64,000 nt of DNA from Thalassobacillus_A hwangdonensis (GTDB taxonomy: Bacteria > Bacillota > Bacilli > Bacillales > Halobacillaceae): assembly GCF_042675915.1 (NCBI RefSeq), contig NZ_JBHTKL010000001.1, positions 372,001-436,000 on the forward strand, in the 5' to 3' direction. Both the position numbers and the translations under genes were made by a program. This document shows positions 15,927-23,198 of this stretch, one piece after another; the first letter of the stretch is position 1; each line of letters opens with the position of its first letter. Under the pieces are notes generated by a model. That model had not been told where the DNA came from and searched no databases. It was given only the letters and a program-made list of their open reading frames with translations.

Positions 15927-16067
15927 ATGGAGACTTGGATTCCTTTCATTACGGATGTCGGATTCCCGATTGCGGTCACCTTCTATTTGATGCATCGAAT
16001 CGAAGGGAAGCTCGACATCATGATTGAAAGCTTACATCAATTACCTGCAAAGATTTCTTCCCGTTAA
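15927..16067 (+). CDS. YvrJ-family small membrane protein
   Basis: A 46-residue protein with one N-terminal hydrophobic helix (WIPFITDVGFPIAVTFYLM), followed by the amphipathic HRIEGKLDIMIESLHQLP. This is the YvrJ pattern; the family is widespread in Bacillaceae and of unknown function. The start is the ATG at 15927 with AAAGGAG upstream. It completes the DUF1659-DUF2922-YvrJ trio but is separated from the first two by a terminator and a repeated leader, so it may be regulated separately. Confidence 0.88.
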   Translation: METWIPFITDVGFPIAVTFYLMHRIEGKLDIMIESLHQLPAKISSR

Positions 16068-16072
16068 TAATG

Positions 16073-16110
16073 AAAACCGAACAATGCGTGCATACATTGT
16101 TCGGTTTTTT
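16073..16110. terminator. Intrinsic terminator after the yvrJ-like gene
   Basis: AAAACCGAACAATG pairs with CATTGTTCGGTTTT over an 8-base loop, followed by T; it also faces the end of the signal peptidase gene. Confidence 0.85.
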
Positions 16111-16143
16111 GTCATTATGCTGTTATTAAAGAAACCTGACTAT

Positions 16144-16665
16144 TTATCTGGTCAATCCCCACTTATCTAGAGGATAGATAATGAGCTCTGTACGGCCGAT
16201 GATTTCATTCTCTTTAATATATCCTAAGCCATTGCGACTGTCTTTACTGATGCCGCGATTATCACCCATGACGAAATAATGGCCTTCAGGCACTTTTACC
16301 GGTCCGTAATCCATCGTTTCCTGAATGGCTTGGTCTTTCAGATAGGACTGCTTCTGCTTTTTTCCGTTGATATATAATTCATGGTCACGAATTTCTACGG
16401 TTTCATTAGGTAAACCGATGATTCGCTTAACATAGCTTTTTAATGGACGATCAATGATGACGATTTCTCCTCGTTCCGGTTCATCCAGATAGTAAATGAT
16501 TTTATTGAACATGACTCTTTCTCCGCTTTCGAGCGTAGGGTCCATGCTGGCACCTTCGACAATGGAAGTTGCAAAAAAGAACGTACGTAAAGTGAATGCT
16601 AATACAATGGCGATGACAATTGCTTTCAGCCATTCCAGCCACTCGTTTTTTGCTGTTTCTGACAA
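16144..16665 (-). CDS. Signal peptidase I
   Basis: A 173-residue type I signal peptidase of the SipS/SipT class, which cleaves signal peptides of secreted proteins at the outer face of the membrane. One N-terminal membrane anchor (KAIVIAIVLAFTLRTFFF) is followed by the catalytic Ser in EGASMDPT and the catalytic Lys in YVKRIIGLP, and the GDNRGISKDSR box closes the active site. I favour the TTG at 16665 because GAAGGGAAG lies 7 bases upstream. A second TTG at 16683 would add six residues but has no ribosome site. Confidence 0.9.
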   Translation of the reverse strand: MSETAKNEWLEWLKAIVIAIVLAFTLRTFFFATSIVEGASMDPTLESGERVMFNKIIYYLDEPERGEIVIIDRPLKSYVKRIIGLPNETVEIRDHELYINGKKQKQSYLKDQAIQETMDYGPVKVPEGHYFVMGDNRGISKDSRNGLGYIKENEIIGRTELIIYPLDKWGLTR

Positions 16666-16823
16666 AGTGGATCTTCCCTTCAAATGAATCTTACATTCTT
16701 TAACACTACCTTATTTTAACATAGGATCAGGAAATAATAACGTTGGAATTTGTAAAGAATCAAAGAACAAATGTACAGAAAAATGTCGAAAAAAGAAAGG
16801 TTTTCACTGATTTTGCGATATGA

Positions 16824-16852
16824 TTTACAGAAGAGAATGTTCATGTCATAAT
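16824..16852 (+). promoter_or_regulatory. Candidate sigma-A promoter of the Spo0E-like gene
   Basis: TTTACA and CATAAT are spaced by 17 bases, ending 35 bases before the start codon. A TGTCGAA heptamer matching the core of the Spo0A box lies at 16784-16790. Confidence 0.5.
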
Positions 16853-16887
16853 ATACCATGTTTTGGTAAATAAATTGGAGGAAGATA

Positions 16888-17073
16888 ATGATGCCTTACC
16901 TACATATGGAAAAGAATGATGATGAGTTATTTGATGAAATCCAACGTTACCGTAAGAAGATGTACGTAACAGCAGAAGGTTACGGCAGAGGCAGTGAACG
17001 GACTATCAAAGAAAGCCAGAATCTCGACAAGTTGATTGTGGAGTACATGAGAAGACAAGCCAAAGTCAGTTGA
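16888..17073 (+). CDS. Spo0E-like aspartyl-phosphate phosphatase
   Basis: A 61-residue helical-hairpin protein. The second helix carries SQNLDKLIVEYMR, corresponding to the SQELD signature of the Spo0E/YnzD/YisI family, which dephosphorylates Spo0A~P and restrains sporulation. The first helix (DELFDEIQRYRKKMYVTAEGYG) also fits. The Glu of SQELD is replaced by Asn here, while the catalytic Asp is kept. A GGAGG site precedes the ATG, and a strong terminator ends the single-gene transcript. Confidence 0.82.
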   Translation: MMPYLHMEKNDDELFDEIQRYRKKMYVTAEGYGRGSERTIKESQNLDKLIVEYMRRQAKVS

Positions 17074-17089
17074 CATCAACTGACTTTTT
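17062..17089. terminator. Intrinsic terminator
   Basis: AAAGTCAGTTG pairs with CAACTGACTTT over ACAT, followed by TT. It overlaps the end of the Spo0E-like gene and faces patA. Confidence 0.8.
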
Positions 17090-17095
17090 GCTTTG

Positions 17096-18250
17096 TCATG
17101 TGCGGTTCATGAATTGTTCCAGACGATCCAGACCTTTTTTCAGTGTTGCTTTATCATATGCGTAAGAGAGTCGCATATGACCTTGCCCGAACGTGGAGAA
17201 GGCATCTCCCGGGACAAGAGCAAGACCAGCTTCTTCTACGAGCTGGACTGCCGTATCAAATGAAGATTTACCTTCCAATTCAATTTTCGGAAAGATATAA
17301 AACGCCCCACCCGGCACTTCATAGTCGATCCCCATCCCATCCAACCGGGACATGACATAATTCCTGCGTTTTCGATATTCTTCTTTCATTTCAATGGGAT
17401 CTTCCTTGCCCTCGGTCAATGCTTCGAGAGCTGCATGTTGACTGATGGAGGTCGCGCAGGACACATTATATTGATGCACTTTGAGTACATGCTTCATTAA
17501 ATTAGCAGGACCGAGGAGGTACCCGATTCTCCAGCCTGTCATTGCATGTGACTTGGAAAGTCCATTGACGAGGAAGACACGGTCTCTCATTGATGAAAGT
17601 GAGGCAATCGAAAAGTGTTTATTATCATAAACCAATTCACTGTAAATCTCATCAGCAATGACAAAGATTTCATGCTCAGAGAGAACATCTGCAATCTCTT
17701 TCAGTTCTGTCTCAGTCAACGTGACCCCAGTCGGATTGGAAGGGTAAGGCAGGATAATGCATTTAGTGTCTGGTGTAATATGTTCCGATAGGGATGCAGC
17801 AGTAAGCTTGAAGCCTGAATCCCTGGTGTCGATATGGACTGGTTTTCCGCCAGCAAGTTTAATTAGTGGTTCATAGCCTGGATAGACAGGGCCAGGAAGA
17901 ATGACTTCATCACCAGCTGATAGGATGGTACGGAGTGTAATGTCAATCGCCTGGGATGCACCGACTGTCACGATCACTTCTGACTGGGCATCGTATTTTA
18001 AATTGTAGTTTCGGTTTGAAAAGTCGGCAATCGCCTTTCGAAGAGGCAAAATGCCGGCATTATGTGTATAGGTCGTATAGTTCCGATCGATTGCCTGTTT
18101 TGCTGCTTCCTTGATATGTTCAGGAGTAGTGAAATCCGGCTGACCGATTGTCAACGAAACGATGTCCTCATAATCACCAACCATATTGAAAAATTTCCTG
18201 ATACCTGAAATCTCTATGTCTTTGATTGTTTGATTTACTAAATGTTCCAT
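17096..18250 (-). CDS. patA: N-acetyl-LL-diaminopimelate aminotransferase PatA
   Basis: A 384-residue PLP-dependent class I/II aminotransferase. The N-terminus (IEISGIRKFFNMVGDYEDIVSL) is nearly diagnostic for Bacillus PatA, which makes N-acetyl-LL-diaminopimelate in the acetylase branch of lysine and cell-wall DAP synthesis. PLP-site motifs: YPSNPTGVTL, ADEIYSEL and the Schiff-base Lys in LSKSHAMTGWRIGY. The acetyltransferase (dapH) and deacetylase (dapL) of the same branch are encoded at 28296 and 29074. In B. subtilis patA also lies close to cheV and ykyB. Confidence 0.93.
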   Translation of the reverse strand: MEHLVNQTIKDIEISGIRKFFNMVGDYEDIVSLTIGQPDFTTPEHIKEAAKQAIDRNYTTYTHNAGILPLRKAIADFSNRNYNLKYDAQSEVIVTVGASQAIDITLRTILSAGDEVILPGPVYPGYEPLIKLAGGKPVHIDTRDSGFKLTAASLSEHITPDTKCIILPYPSNPTGVTLTETELKEIADVLSEHEIFVIADEIYSELVYDNKHFSIASLSSMRDRVFLVNGLSKSHAMTGWRIGYLLGPANLMKHVLKVHQYNVSCATSISQHAALEALTEGKEDPIEMKEEYRKRRNYVMSRLDGMGIDYEVPGGAFYIFPKIELEGKSSFDTAVQLVEEAGLALVPGDAFSTFGQGHMRLSYAYDKATLKKGLDRLEQFMNRT

Positions 18251-18431
18251 GGCAGATCTCCCTATATTAAGTACTTAGGAATGAATAGCTCCTAGCTGCT
18301 AAGAAGATGATAACATAGAAGGCCTTATCGAACCTATCAGGACATTCGTATCACTAAGAAGCAAATGGCAAGCGTGAGACGTGCCTGCTTGATATACTTG
18401 GAAAAAGAACATCAAAAAAGGAGGGACTAGT

Positions 18432-19283
18432 ATGGAACATGCAGGTCTGATACTGGAAGGCGGAGGAATGCGTGGTACATATACAGCGGGAGTACTTGAT
18501 TACTTTCTCGATATGGATCTGCATCTACCATTTGTAGCTGGATCATCAGCGGGAGCTTGCAATGGAAGCTCTTATGTATCCAATCAGCGAGGCAGGAATT
18601 ATGATGTGCTTGTAGGCTACGGAGACCACCCTGAATATATTTCCTACAAACGGATGCTTCAAAGGAAAGGAATTTTCGGGATGGATTTCATCTTCGATAA
18701 ACTGCCGAATGAACTCGTTCCATTCGATTATGAAACGTTTGAATCCAGAGCTTCTCATTTTGTCGTTGCGACAACGGACATGCATACTGGAAATGCGGTT
18801 CACTTCGATGATTTTCCAGACAGAGAGAGCCTGCTTAAAATTATGCGTGCCTCTTGTTCATTACCATTGATCGCGCCTAGCATTTCCTACTCAGGAATGG
18901 ATTTGATGGATGGAGGAATTGCAGATCCGATTCCGATTGAGTCTTCCATCCGATTCGGCAATAAGAAGCATGTCGTGGTTTTGACGCGCAATGATGGTCA
19001 CTTCAAGAAAAAGATGCGGATGGCATGGTATTTTGCGAGAAAATACCGGGAATACCCGCATTTTGTCCAGACCCTCCTCAACCGATATAAAAAATACAAC
19101 AAGATGATTCATCGCCTCCTGGAGATGGAAGAACAGGGTGAAGCGTTCCTCATCCGTCCATTGGAACCATTGACAGTCGGCAGAATCGAGAGGAACAAGC
19201 AAAAGCTGCATGAGTTATACATGCAAGGCTACGAGGATATGAAAAAGCAGGAAAAGTCCCTCGAAGCTTTCCTGAAATCGTGA
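18432..19283 (+). CDS. Patatin-like phospholipase / esterase
   Basis: A 283-residue cytosolic or membrane-peripheral hydrolase of the patatin/RssA/YlbK group. The oxyanion hole GGGMRGTYTAGVLD is at residues ~11-24. The nucleophile Ser lies in GSSAGA (near residue 38) and the catalytic Asp in DGGIADPIP (near 158), giving a complete Ser-Asp dyad. It probably hydrolyses lipid acyl esters; the natural substrate is unknown. An AAAAGGAGG site precedes the ATG and a terminator follows at 19298, so it appears monocistronic. Confidence 0.9.
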   Translation: MEHAGLILEGGGMRGTYTAGVLDYFLDMDLHLPFVAGSSAGACNGSSYVSNQRGRNYDVLVGYGDHPEYISYKRMLQRKGIFGMDFIFDKLPNELVPFDYETFESRASHFVVATTDMHTGNAVHFDDFPDRESLLKIMRASCSLPLIAPSISYSGMDLMDGGIADPIPIESSIRFGNKKHVVVLTRNDGHFKKKMRMAWYFARKYREYPHFVQTLLNRYKKYNKMIHRLLEMEEQGEAFLIRPLEPLTVGRIERNKQKLHELYMQGYEDMKKQEKSLEAFLKS

Positions 19284-19297
19284 TTGAAGCATATCTG

Positions 19298-19327
19298 ATC
19301 CGGATCTCCAGTGGAGGCCGGATTTTT
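19298..19327 (+). terminator. Intrinsic terminator after the patatin gene
   Basis: ATCCGG/CCGGAT and the inner CTCCA/TGGAG form the stem, followed by a T run. Confidence 0.78.
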
Positions 19328-19428
19328 TCATGATCAAGCACTTGAGTAATTTGAATAATCTGAAAACAATTCTAAATGAATCCAATCCTGCATAAATCAG
19401 AGTAAGCGAATGATTTAGGGGGGAGTAC

Positions 19429-19776
19429 ATGGAAAATCTGTATGCATACACAGATTATTTTCCGCGTAAAAGGATTGCCATCGGGGAGAAAGACCGTCTC
19501 AGTCTTACAAGAAAAAAGTTTCTTGGAGATGAGAAAGGCATTGAGTACTGGCTGGTCGTAATGAAAGGGTTGGATAAAGGGGATTCCTGCATTACATGGA
19601 AGGTGACATTACTGACTTCACAAGCAGAAGGAATCTATGATTTGAAATCCATACCGGTGAAAGAGACAAACCATCTATCGTTTCAGGAGGCGCTGGATAC
19701 AGTACGGGAATGGGAAGAAAAACTTTTGAATGACCGCTGGTTTGAAACGAATCATGAGACAGAATCAATCGTCTGA
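19429..19776 (+). CDS. Hypothetical protein, 115 residues
   Basis: I do not recognise this gene. It encodes a 115-residue soluble protein beginning MENLYAYTDYFPRKRIAIGE, with a predicted alpha/beta mix and a C-terminal helix (FQEALDTVREWEEKLLNDRW). It has a strong GGGGGGAG ribosome site and its own terminator overlapping the stop, supporting a real single gene. Nothing near it suggests a role. Confidence 0.7.
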   Translation: MENLYAYTDYFPRKRIAIGEKDRLSLTRKKFLGDEKGIEYWLVVMKGLDKGDSCITWKVTLLTSQAEGIYDLKSIPVKETNHLSFQEALDTVREWEEKLLNDRWFETNHETESIV

Positions 19777-19796
19777 CTTTCAGGCGAGTTTTTTTG
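19769..19796 (+). terminator. Intrinsic terminator
   Basis: TCGTCTGA pairs with TCAGGCGA over CTT and is followed by a seven-T run, overlapping the stop of the gene at 19429. Confidence 0.8.
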
Positions 19797-19798
19797 TA

Positions 19799-19893
19799 CT
19801 TTACGAATATTTAACTTTATTAAAGGAATAAAGTATAAAAAAATACTAAGGCTTCCTCCATAGTACTTGGCGACAAGCCAAGTTTTTCTAATG
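19799..19893 (+). promoter_or_regulatory. Repeated leader element, copy B, before the PLDc_N-like gene
   Basis: This is the fullest copy of the element. Shared blocks are TTTAACTTTATTAAAG, AATAAAGTAT, the AGTAT...ATACT hairpin and TAAGGCTTCCTCC. The element ends with a seven-pair stem, ACTTGGC-gacaa-GCCAAGT (19865-19883), followed by TTTTCT: a good intrinsic terminator. AAGGCTT can alternatively pair with AAGCC of the 3' arm, which would open the terminator. An outer ACTTT...AAAGT pairing closes the 5' half. This is architecture expected of an attenuator; the ligand or trigger is unknown. Confidence 0.55.
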
Positions 19894-19954
19894 TCTTTCA
19901 AGAAATGAAACGATTTGCCGATAACAAACGTATGTAAGAATAGGAGGTGGTAAA

Positions 19955-20176
19955 ATGCTTATGGGTGATATTATTGCTGGATCATTCTTTTTGATTTTCT
20001 TGTTTTTCGGACTCATTTTATTCATTTTGAATATCGTTACGAGTATATGGGCTTATCGGGACAGCAAACGTAAAGGGCGCAGTCAGGAGTATGCGCTGAT
20101 CGTCCTGTTCGGTACCATCTTCTTTCCGGTTATCGGTCTGATTGTCTATTTGATCATCCGAAATGATGATATGTGA
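19955..20176 (+). CDS. PLDc_N-like small membrane protein
   Basis: A 73-residue protein with two hydrophobic helices (about 5-32 and 48-68) separated by a basic loop, SIWAYRDSKRKGRSQEYAL. This is the phospholipase D-nuclease N-terminal (PLDc_N) arrangement found alone or in front of cardiolipin synthases. No catalytic HKD domain follows, so it is a stand-alone membrane protein of unknown function. AGGAGGTGG precedes the ATG. Its leader contains copy B of the repeated element. Confidence 0.75.
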   Translation: MLMGDIIAGSFFLIFLFFGLILFILNIVTSIWAYRDSKRKGRSQEYALIVLFGTIFFPVIGLIVYLIIRNDDM

Positions 20177-20266
20177 CAATTCTCATAATTCTTTCGACCG
20201 ATAGATGTCTTTTCAAATGAAAAGCTATATAATGAAATGGACATATTCATGAAAAGAGGCGTTACG

Positions 20267-21166
20267 ATGAATCAAGGGATTTTGCTTGAAAGTGGTACAA
20301 ATGAACTGGAAGTGGTGGAATTTGGAATTGGTAACAACCGATTCGGTATCAATGTGATCAAGGTCAAAGAAATTTTAAAACCGCTGCCTGTTACGACCAT
20401 TCCTCACACCCATCCATCAGTTGAAGGGATCGTTGATATCCGTGGAGTAGTCGTGCCGGTCGTTGATGTAGCCCATGCTCTTGGGTTTCCACCGTCTACG
20501 GATAATAAAGATGATAAATTCATTCTTTCCGAATTCAATAACATGAAAATGGTGTTTCATGTACATAGCGTCACGCGCATCCATAGAATTTCCTGGGATC
20601 GGATCGAAAAGCCTGAAAAGATGTATCAAGGATTGGATACGCAGATTACAGGTGTCATCCAAATGGAAGAGAATATGCTGCTTCTTCTGGATTTCGAAAA
20701 GATCGTAGCAGATATCAATCCTGAATCGAGCATTCATAAGAATCAGGTCACAAAGCTAGGTCATCGGGAACGTTCCAATAAGAAAATTCTATTGGCAGAG
20801 GATTCAGCATTATTGAGGGGATTACTCCAGGAAACGTTATCAGAGGCGGGGTATGATAACCTTACCCTGTTTGAAGATGGGAAAGCAGCCTATGAACATC
20901 TCAATGGTCTGCTGGACCAAGGAAAGTCGATTACGGAAGAATACCAGCTTGTCATTACAGATATTGAAATGCCGCGTATGGATGGACACCATCTGACTAA
21001 ACGGATCAAAGATGATAGCAGGCTGCAGCAGCTTCCAGTAATCATCTTTTCTTCCTTGATTACGGAGGACCTTCGCCATAAGGGTGAAAAAGTCGGGGCG
21101 GATGCTCAAATATCAAAACCTGAAATCGTGGAACTGGTAGAGATGATGGACCAATATATTCTATGA
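20267..21166 (+). CDS. cheV: Chemotaxis coupling/adaptation protein CheV
   Basis: A 299-residue protein with an N-terminal CheW-like domain (about 15-160, FGINVIKVKEIL and GIVDIRG) that couples receptors to CheA. A C-terminal receiver domain (about 172-299) has the acceptor Asp in LVITDIEMPRMDG and the conserved Lys in SKPE. The start is the ATG at 20267 with AGAGG upstream; ten codons upstream are in frame but lack a site. A sequence ACCGATAG at 20197-20204 resembles the sigma-D -10, but its -35 match is poor. A terminator follows. In B. subtilis cheV also neighbours patA and ykyB. Confidence 0.93.
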   Translation: MNQGILLESGTNELEVVEFGIGNNRFGINVIKVKEILKPLPVTTIPHTHPSVEGIVDIRGVVVPVVDVAHALGFPPSTDNKDDKFILSEFNNMKMVFHVHSVTRIHRISWDRIEKPEKMYQGLDTQITGVIQMEENMLLLLDFEKIVADINPESSIHKNQVTKLGHRERSNKKILLAEDSALLRGLLQETLSEAGYDNLTLFEDGKAAYEHLNGLLDQGKSITEEYQLVITDIEMPRMDGHHLTKRIKDDSRLQQLPVIIFSSLITEDLRHKGEKVGADAQISKPEIVELVEMMDQYIL

Positions 21167-21203
21167 AAAAAGAGCTGCTGACAATGAAGTCAGCGCTCTT
21201 TTT
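21166..21203. terminator. Intrinsic terminator after cheV
   Basis: AAAAAGAGCTGCTGAC pairs with GTCAGCGCTCTTTTT with one bulged base and a 6-base loop. Confidence 0.8.
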
Positions 21204-21250
21204 GGTTTCCATCGATATTCAATAGTGGTCATATTGAGGGTTGTCCGTGT

Positions 21251-21463
21251 TCACCTAGGGGTATCCGTAGCTTTGTAAATCGCATCGTGCCATTTGTAGG
21301 CTTGTTTTGAAATCGTCTCAGGTGATTGGCTGAGCGGGTGGGCTTTTTTGACGACCTCTTTTTCATAATCACTCAGTCTTTCATAAGTATCACGCATTTC
21401 TGTGGTGTATTCCATGTACTTCTTCAAGTGGTATAGAAAATCATTCATTTCATTCATACTCAT
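21251..21463 (-). CDS. Hypothetical small protein, 70 residues
   Basis: I do not recognise this gene. The product is a 70-residue, highly charged and largely helical soluble protein (YHLKKYMEYTTEMRDTYERL and DYEKEVVKKAHPL). AGGAGG lies 8 bases before the ATG at 21463, which supports translation. It lies between cheV and the YbjQ-like gene, convergent with cheV. Confidence 0.68.
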   Translation of the reverse strand: MSMNEMNDFLYHLKKYMEYTTEMRDTYERLSDYEKEVVKKAHPLSQSPETISKQAYKWHDAIYKATDTPR

Positions 21464-21567
21464 ACTATCATCCTCCTAAAATAATTATTCCTTATTATGT
21501 AACTAATGAAACATTTGAAAAGTTTGATACGTAAGAAAGGACATAAGGACAAAAAGGAGAGGATAAC

Positions 21568-21885
21568 ATGTTGGTGACGACTACTCCAGACTTACAGAAC
21601 AAGACGATTGCAACGTACCATGATGTAGTATGTGGAGAAGCGATCATGGGTGCGAATGTAGTGAGGGATTTCATGGCTGGGATATCAGATATTGTAGGTG
21701 GAAGAAGTTCTGCTTATGAGGATAAACTGGCTCAAGGCAGGAAAATCGCAATGGATGAGATGAAAGAGCGTGCACGCAACCTTGGTGCAAATGCAATTGT
21801 CGGCATCGATCTTGATTTTGAAACATTGAGGGACGGAATGATGATGATTGTGGCAACGGGTACAGCTGTAACCTATATCGACTGA
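21568..21885 (+). CDS. YbjQ/UPF0145 family protein
   Basis: A 105-residue soluble protein of the YbjQ (UPF0145, 'heavy-metal-binding domain') family, which forms beta-rich pentamers; the function is not established. Family features visible: MLVTTTPDLQ at the start, VCGEAIMGANVVRDF, and ARNLGANAIVGIDLDFETL. GGAGAGG precedes the ATG. It is flanked by terminators or opposite-strand genes and so is probably transcribed alone. Confidence 0.88.
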   Translation: MLVTTTPDLQNKTIATYHDVVCGEAIMGANVVRDFMAGISDIVGGRSSAYEDKLAQGRKIAMDEMKERARNLGANAIVGIDLDFETLRDGMMMIVATGTAVTYID

Positions 21886-21899
21886 CAAATCTGACGAAG

Positions 21900-21938
21900 A
21901 AGGTGTGCCCTTTCCCGGTATGGAAAGGGCACACCTTA
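21900..21938. terminator. Bidirectional terminator
   Basis: AAGGTGTGCCCTTTCC pairs with GGAAAGGGCACACCTT over 6 bases, between the converging ybjQ-like gene and ykyB. Confidence 0.85.
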
Positions 21939-22415
21939 TCATTTTCGTCTGCCTCTTTGATTCCAAGGCTTTTCGATGGGTTGGCCAAGGGAGGATGATG
22001 GAGCAAACCGGCTATGATTAAGAGGGTTGTGCTTCTTTGGAGGAGACCATCCTAAGTAATTGTAGAGAAGTTTCTTCGCTGCTGACAGCGACATGCGAGT
22101 TTTTGGGTTGCGATAATTCTGATCTAACTTTCCTAAATGCTCCAGCTGTTGAAAGTCTTCTTTGGAAGCTGGAATATGAAAATAATAATCTGCTACTTTG
22201 ATCAACAACGTGGAATGCTGACGGCTGAATTTCGGGTGATCAGAATAGTGGAGTCCCATCTTTTCTGCACGGTTTTCATTCAAAAGCCGCTGGATCGTAT
22301 GTTTTTTCAATTCATATAACTGTTGGGGCTGAGGGGCGGTCTTTGCATGCCGGTTCACTGTGAAGAGTGCGGCAGCGATATCGTTTGTCGCCTGTGTACC
22401 ATTCGTGCGTTTCAT
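21939..22415 (-). CDS. ykyB: YkyB family protein
   Basis: A 158-residue protein. DIAAALFTVNRHAKTAPQP near the N-terminus and MGLHYSDHPKFSRQHSTLLI in the middle match YkyB of B. subtilis, a conserved Bacillaceae protein of unknown function. The C-terminal ~40 residues are Pro/Ser/Arg-rich and probably disordered. The neighbourhood (patA, cheV, ykuE, fadH) is the same as in B. subtilis, supporting orthology. Confidence 0.85.
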   Translation of the reverse strand: MKRTNGTQATNDIAAALFTVNRHAKTAPQPQQLYELKKHTIQRLLNENRAEKMGLHYSDHPKFSRQHSTLLIKVADYYFHIPASKEDFQQLEHLGKLDQNYRNPKTRMSLSAAKKLLYNYLGWSPPKKHNPLNHSRFAPSSSLGQPIEKPWNQRGRRK

Positions 22416-22479
22416 ATCTACGCTCCTTTCTATACTTACTATGATAATGGAAGTTCAGTAAAATTACGAATCATGTAAG

Positions 22480-22514
22480 AAATGGCGCCCCATGTATAAG
22501 GATGCGCCATTTTC
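22480..22514 (-). terminator. Intrinsic terminator of the sco-like gene
   Basis: On the minus strand, AAAATGGCGC pairs with GCGCCATTTC across a 15-base loop just after the Sco stop codon. Confidence 0.65.
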
Positions 22515-22519
22515 AGTCT

Positions 22520-23098
22520 TCAACTGATTTTCTTCAAATCCTCTATGATGCGATCCATTTCATCTGCTTCTGTCCCTTTATAATGCTTGATGACTTTACC
22601 TTCTGGTGTAACCAGGTAAAAGCGCGTCCCGTGTGACATTTGATCTGTATCCGGCATGTCCTCGAGTGCAGATTGGAATGATTTATAGGAAAGTTCCCTT
22701 ACTTCCTCAAACTCGTACCCGGTAAGGAAATCCCACATTTCATAGTCAGGCTGGTAAGCGTCTGCAAAGGCCTTCAACTTTTCAGGTGTATCGGTTTCAG
22801 GATCGACACTGAAAGAAACGAGTTGGACATTATCGATTCCTTCATCCTTCATTTTTTGTTGAAGACGAGCCATATTGCCGGTCATCGGAGGACACACTGT
22901 GTCGCAGCTTGTGAAAATGAAATCAGCAACCCAATAGGTTCCTTCGTAGTCTTTCAACTTTACTTCATCCCCATTTTGATTGACTGCGGATAATGGTTCT
23001 ATGTCTCTTGACATATTTTCTTCAATTTCGCCTCCGCATGCAGCTAGAAACACTAGGAGCAAAAATGTTGGAATGAAGAGCTTCATTCTATTCATCAT
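22520..23098 (-). CDS. sco: Sco1/SenC copper chaperone lipoprotein
   Basis: A 192-residue protein of the Sco family, which loads CuA of cytochrome c oxidase or acts as a thiol oxidoreductase. The signal peptide ends in the lipobox LLVFLAAC (Cys ~21), so it is anchored on the outer membrane face. The thioredoxin fold has the copper-binding pair in CDTVCPPMTG and the distal His in MSHGTRFYLV. GGAGGT precedes the ATG. It corresponds to BsSco (YpmQ) but lies in a different place from that gene in B. subtilis. Confidence 0.9.
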   Translation of the reverse strand: MMNRMKLFIPTFLLLVFLAACGGEIEENMSRDIEPLSAVNQNGDEVKLKDYEGTYWVADFIFTSCDTVCPPMTGNMARLQQKMKDEGIDNVQLVSFSVDPETDTPEKLKAFADAYQPDYEMWDFLTGYEFEEVRELSYKSFQSALEDMPDTDQMSHGTRFYLVTPEGKVIKHYKGTEADEMDRIIEDLKKIS

Positions 23099-23198
23099 GA
23101 TATAAGTACCTCCACATTGTCATGTATGTCGGACCTATTGTAACATGTTCATGCTTAAAACTGCGAAGGTACCGATGGTTTTCACAAAACTGTTCGAT

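Noticed and set aside
20197..20204. Sigma-D promoter for cheV
   Set aside because: ACCGATAG resembles the -10 element, but no TAAA lies at the proper upstream distance; mentioned under cheV only.
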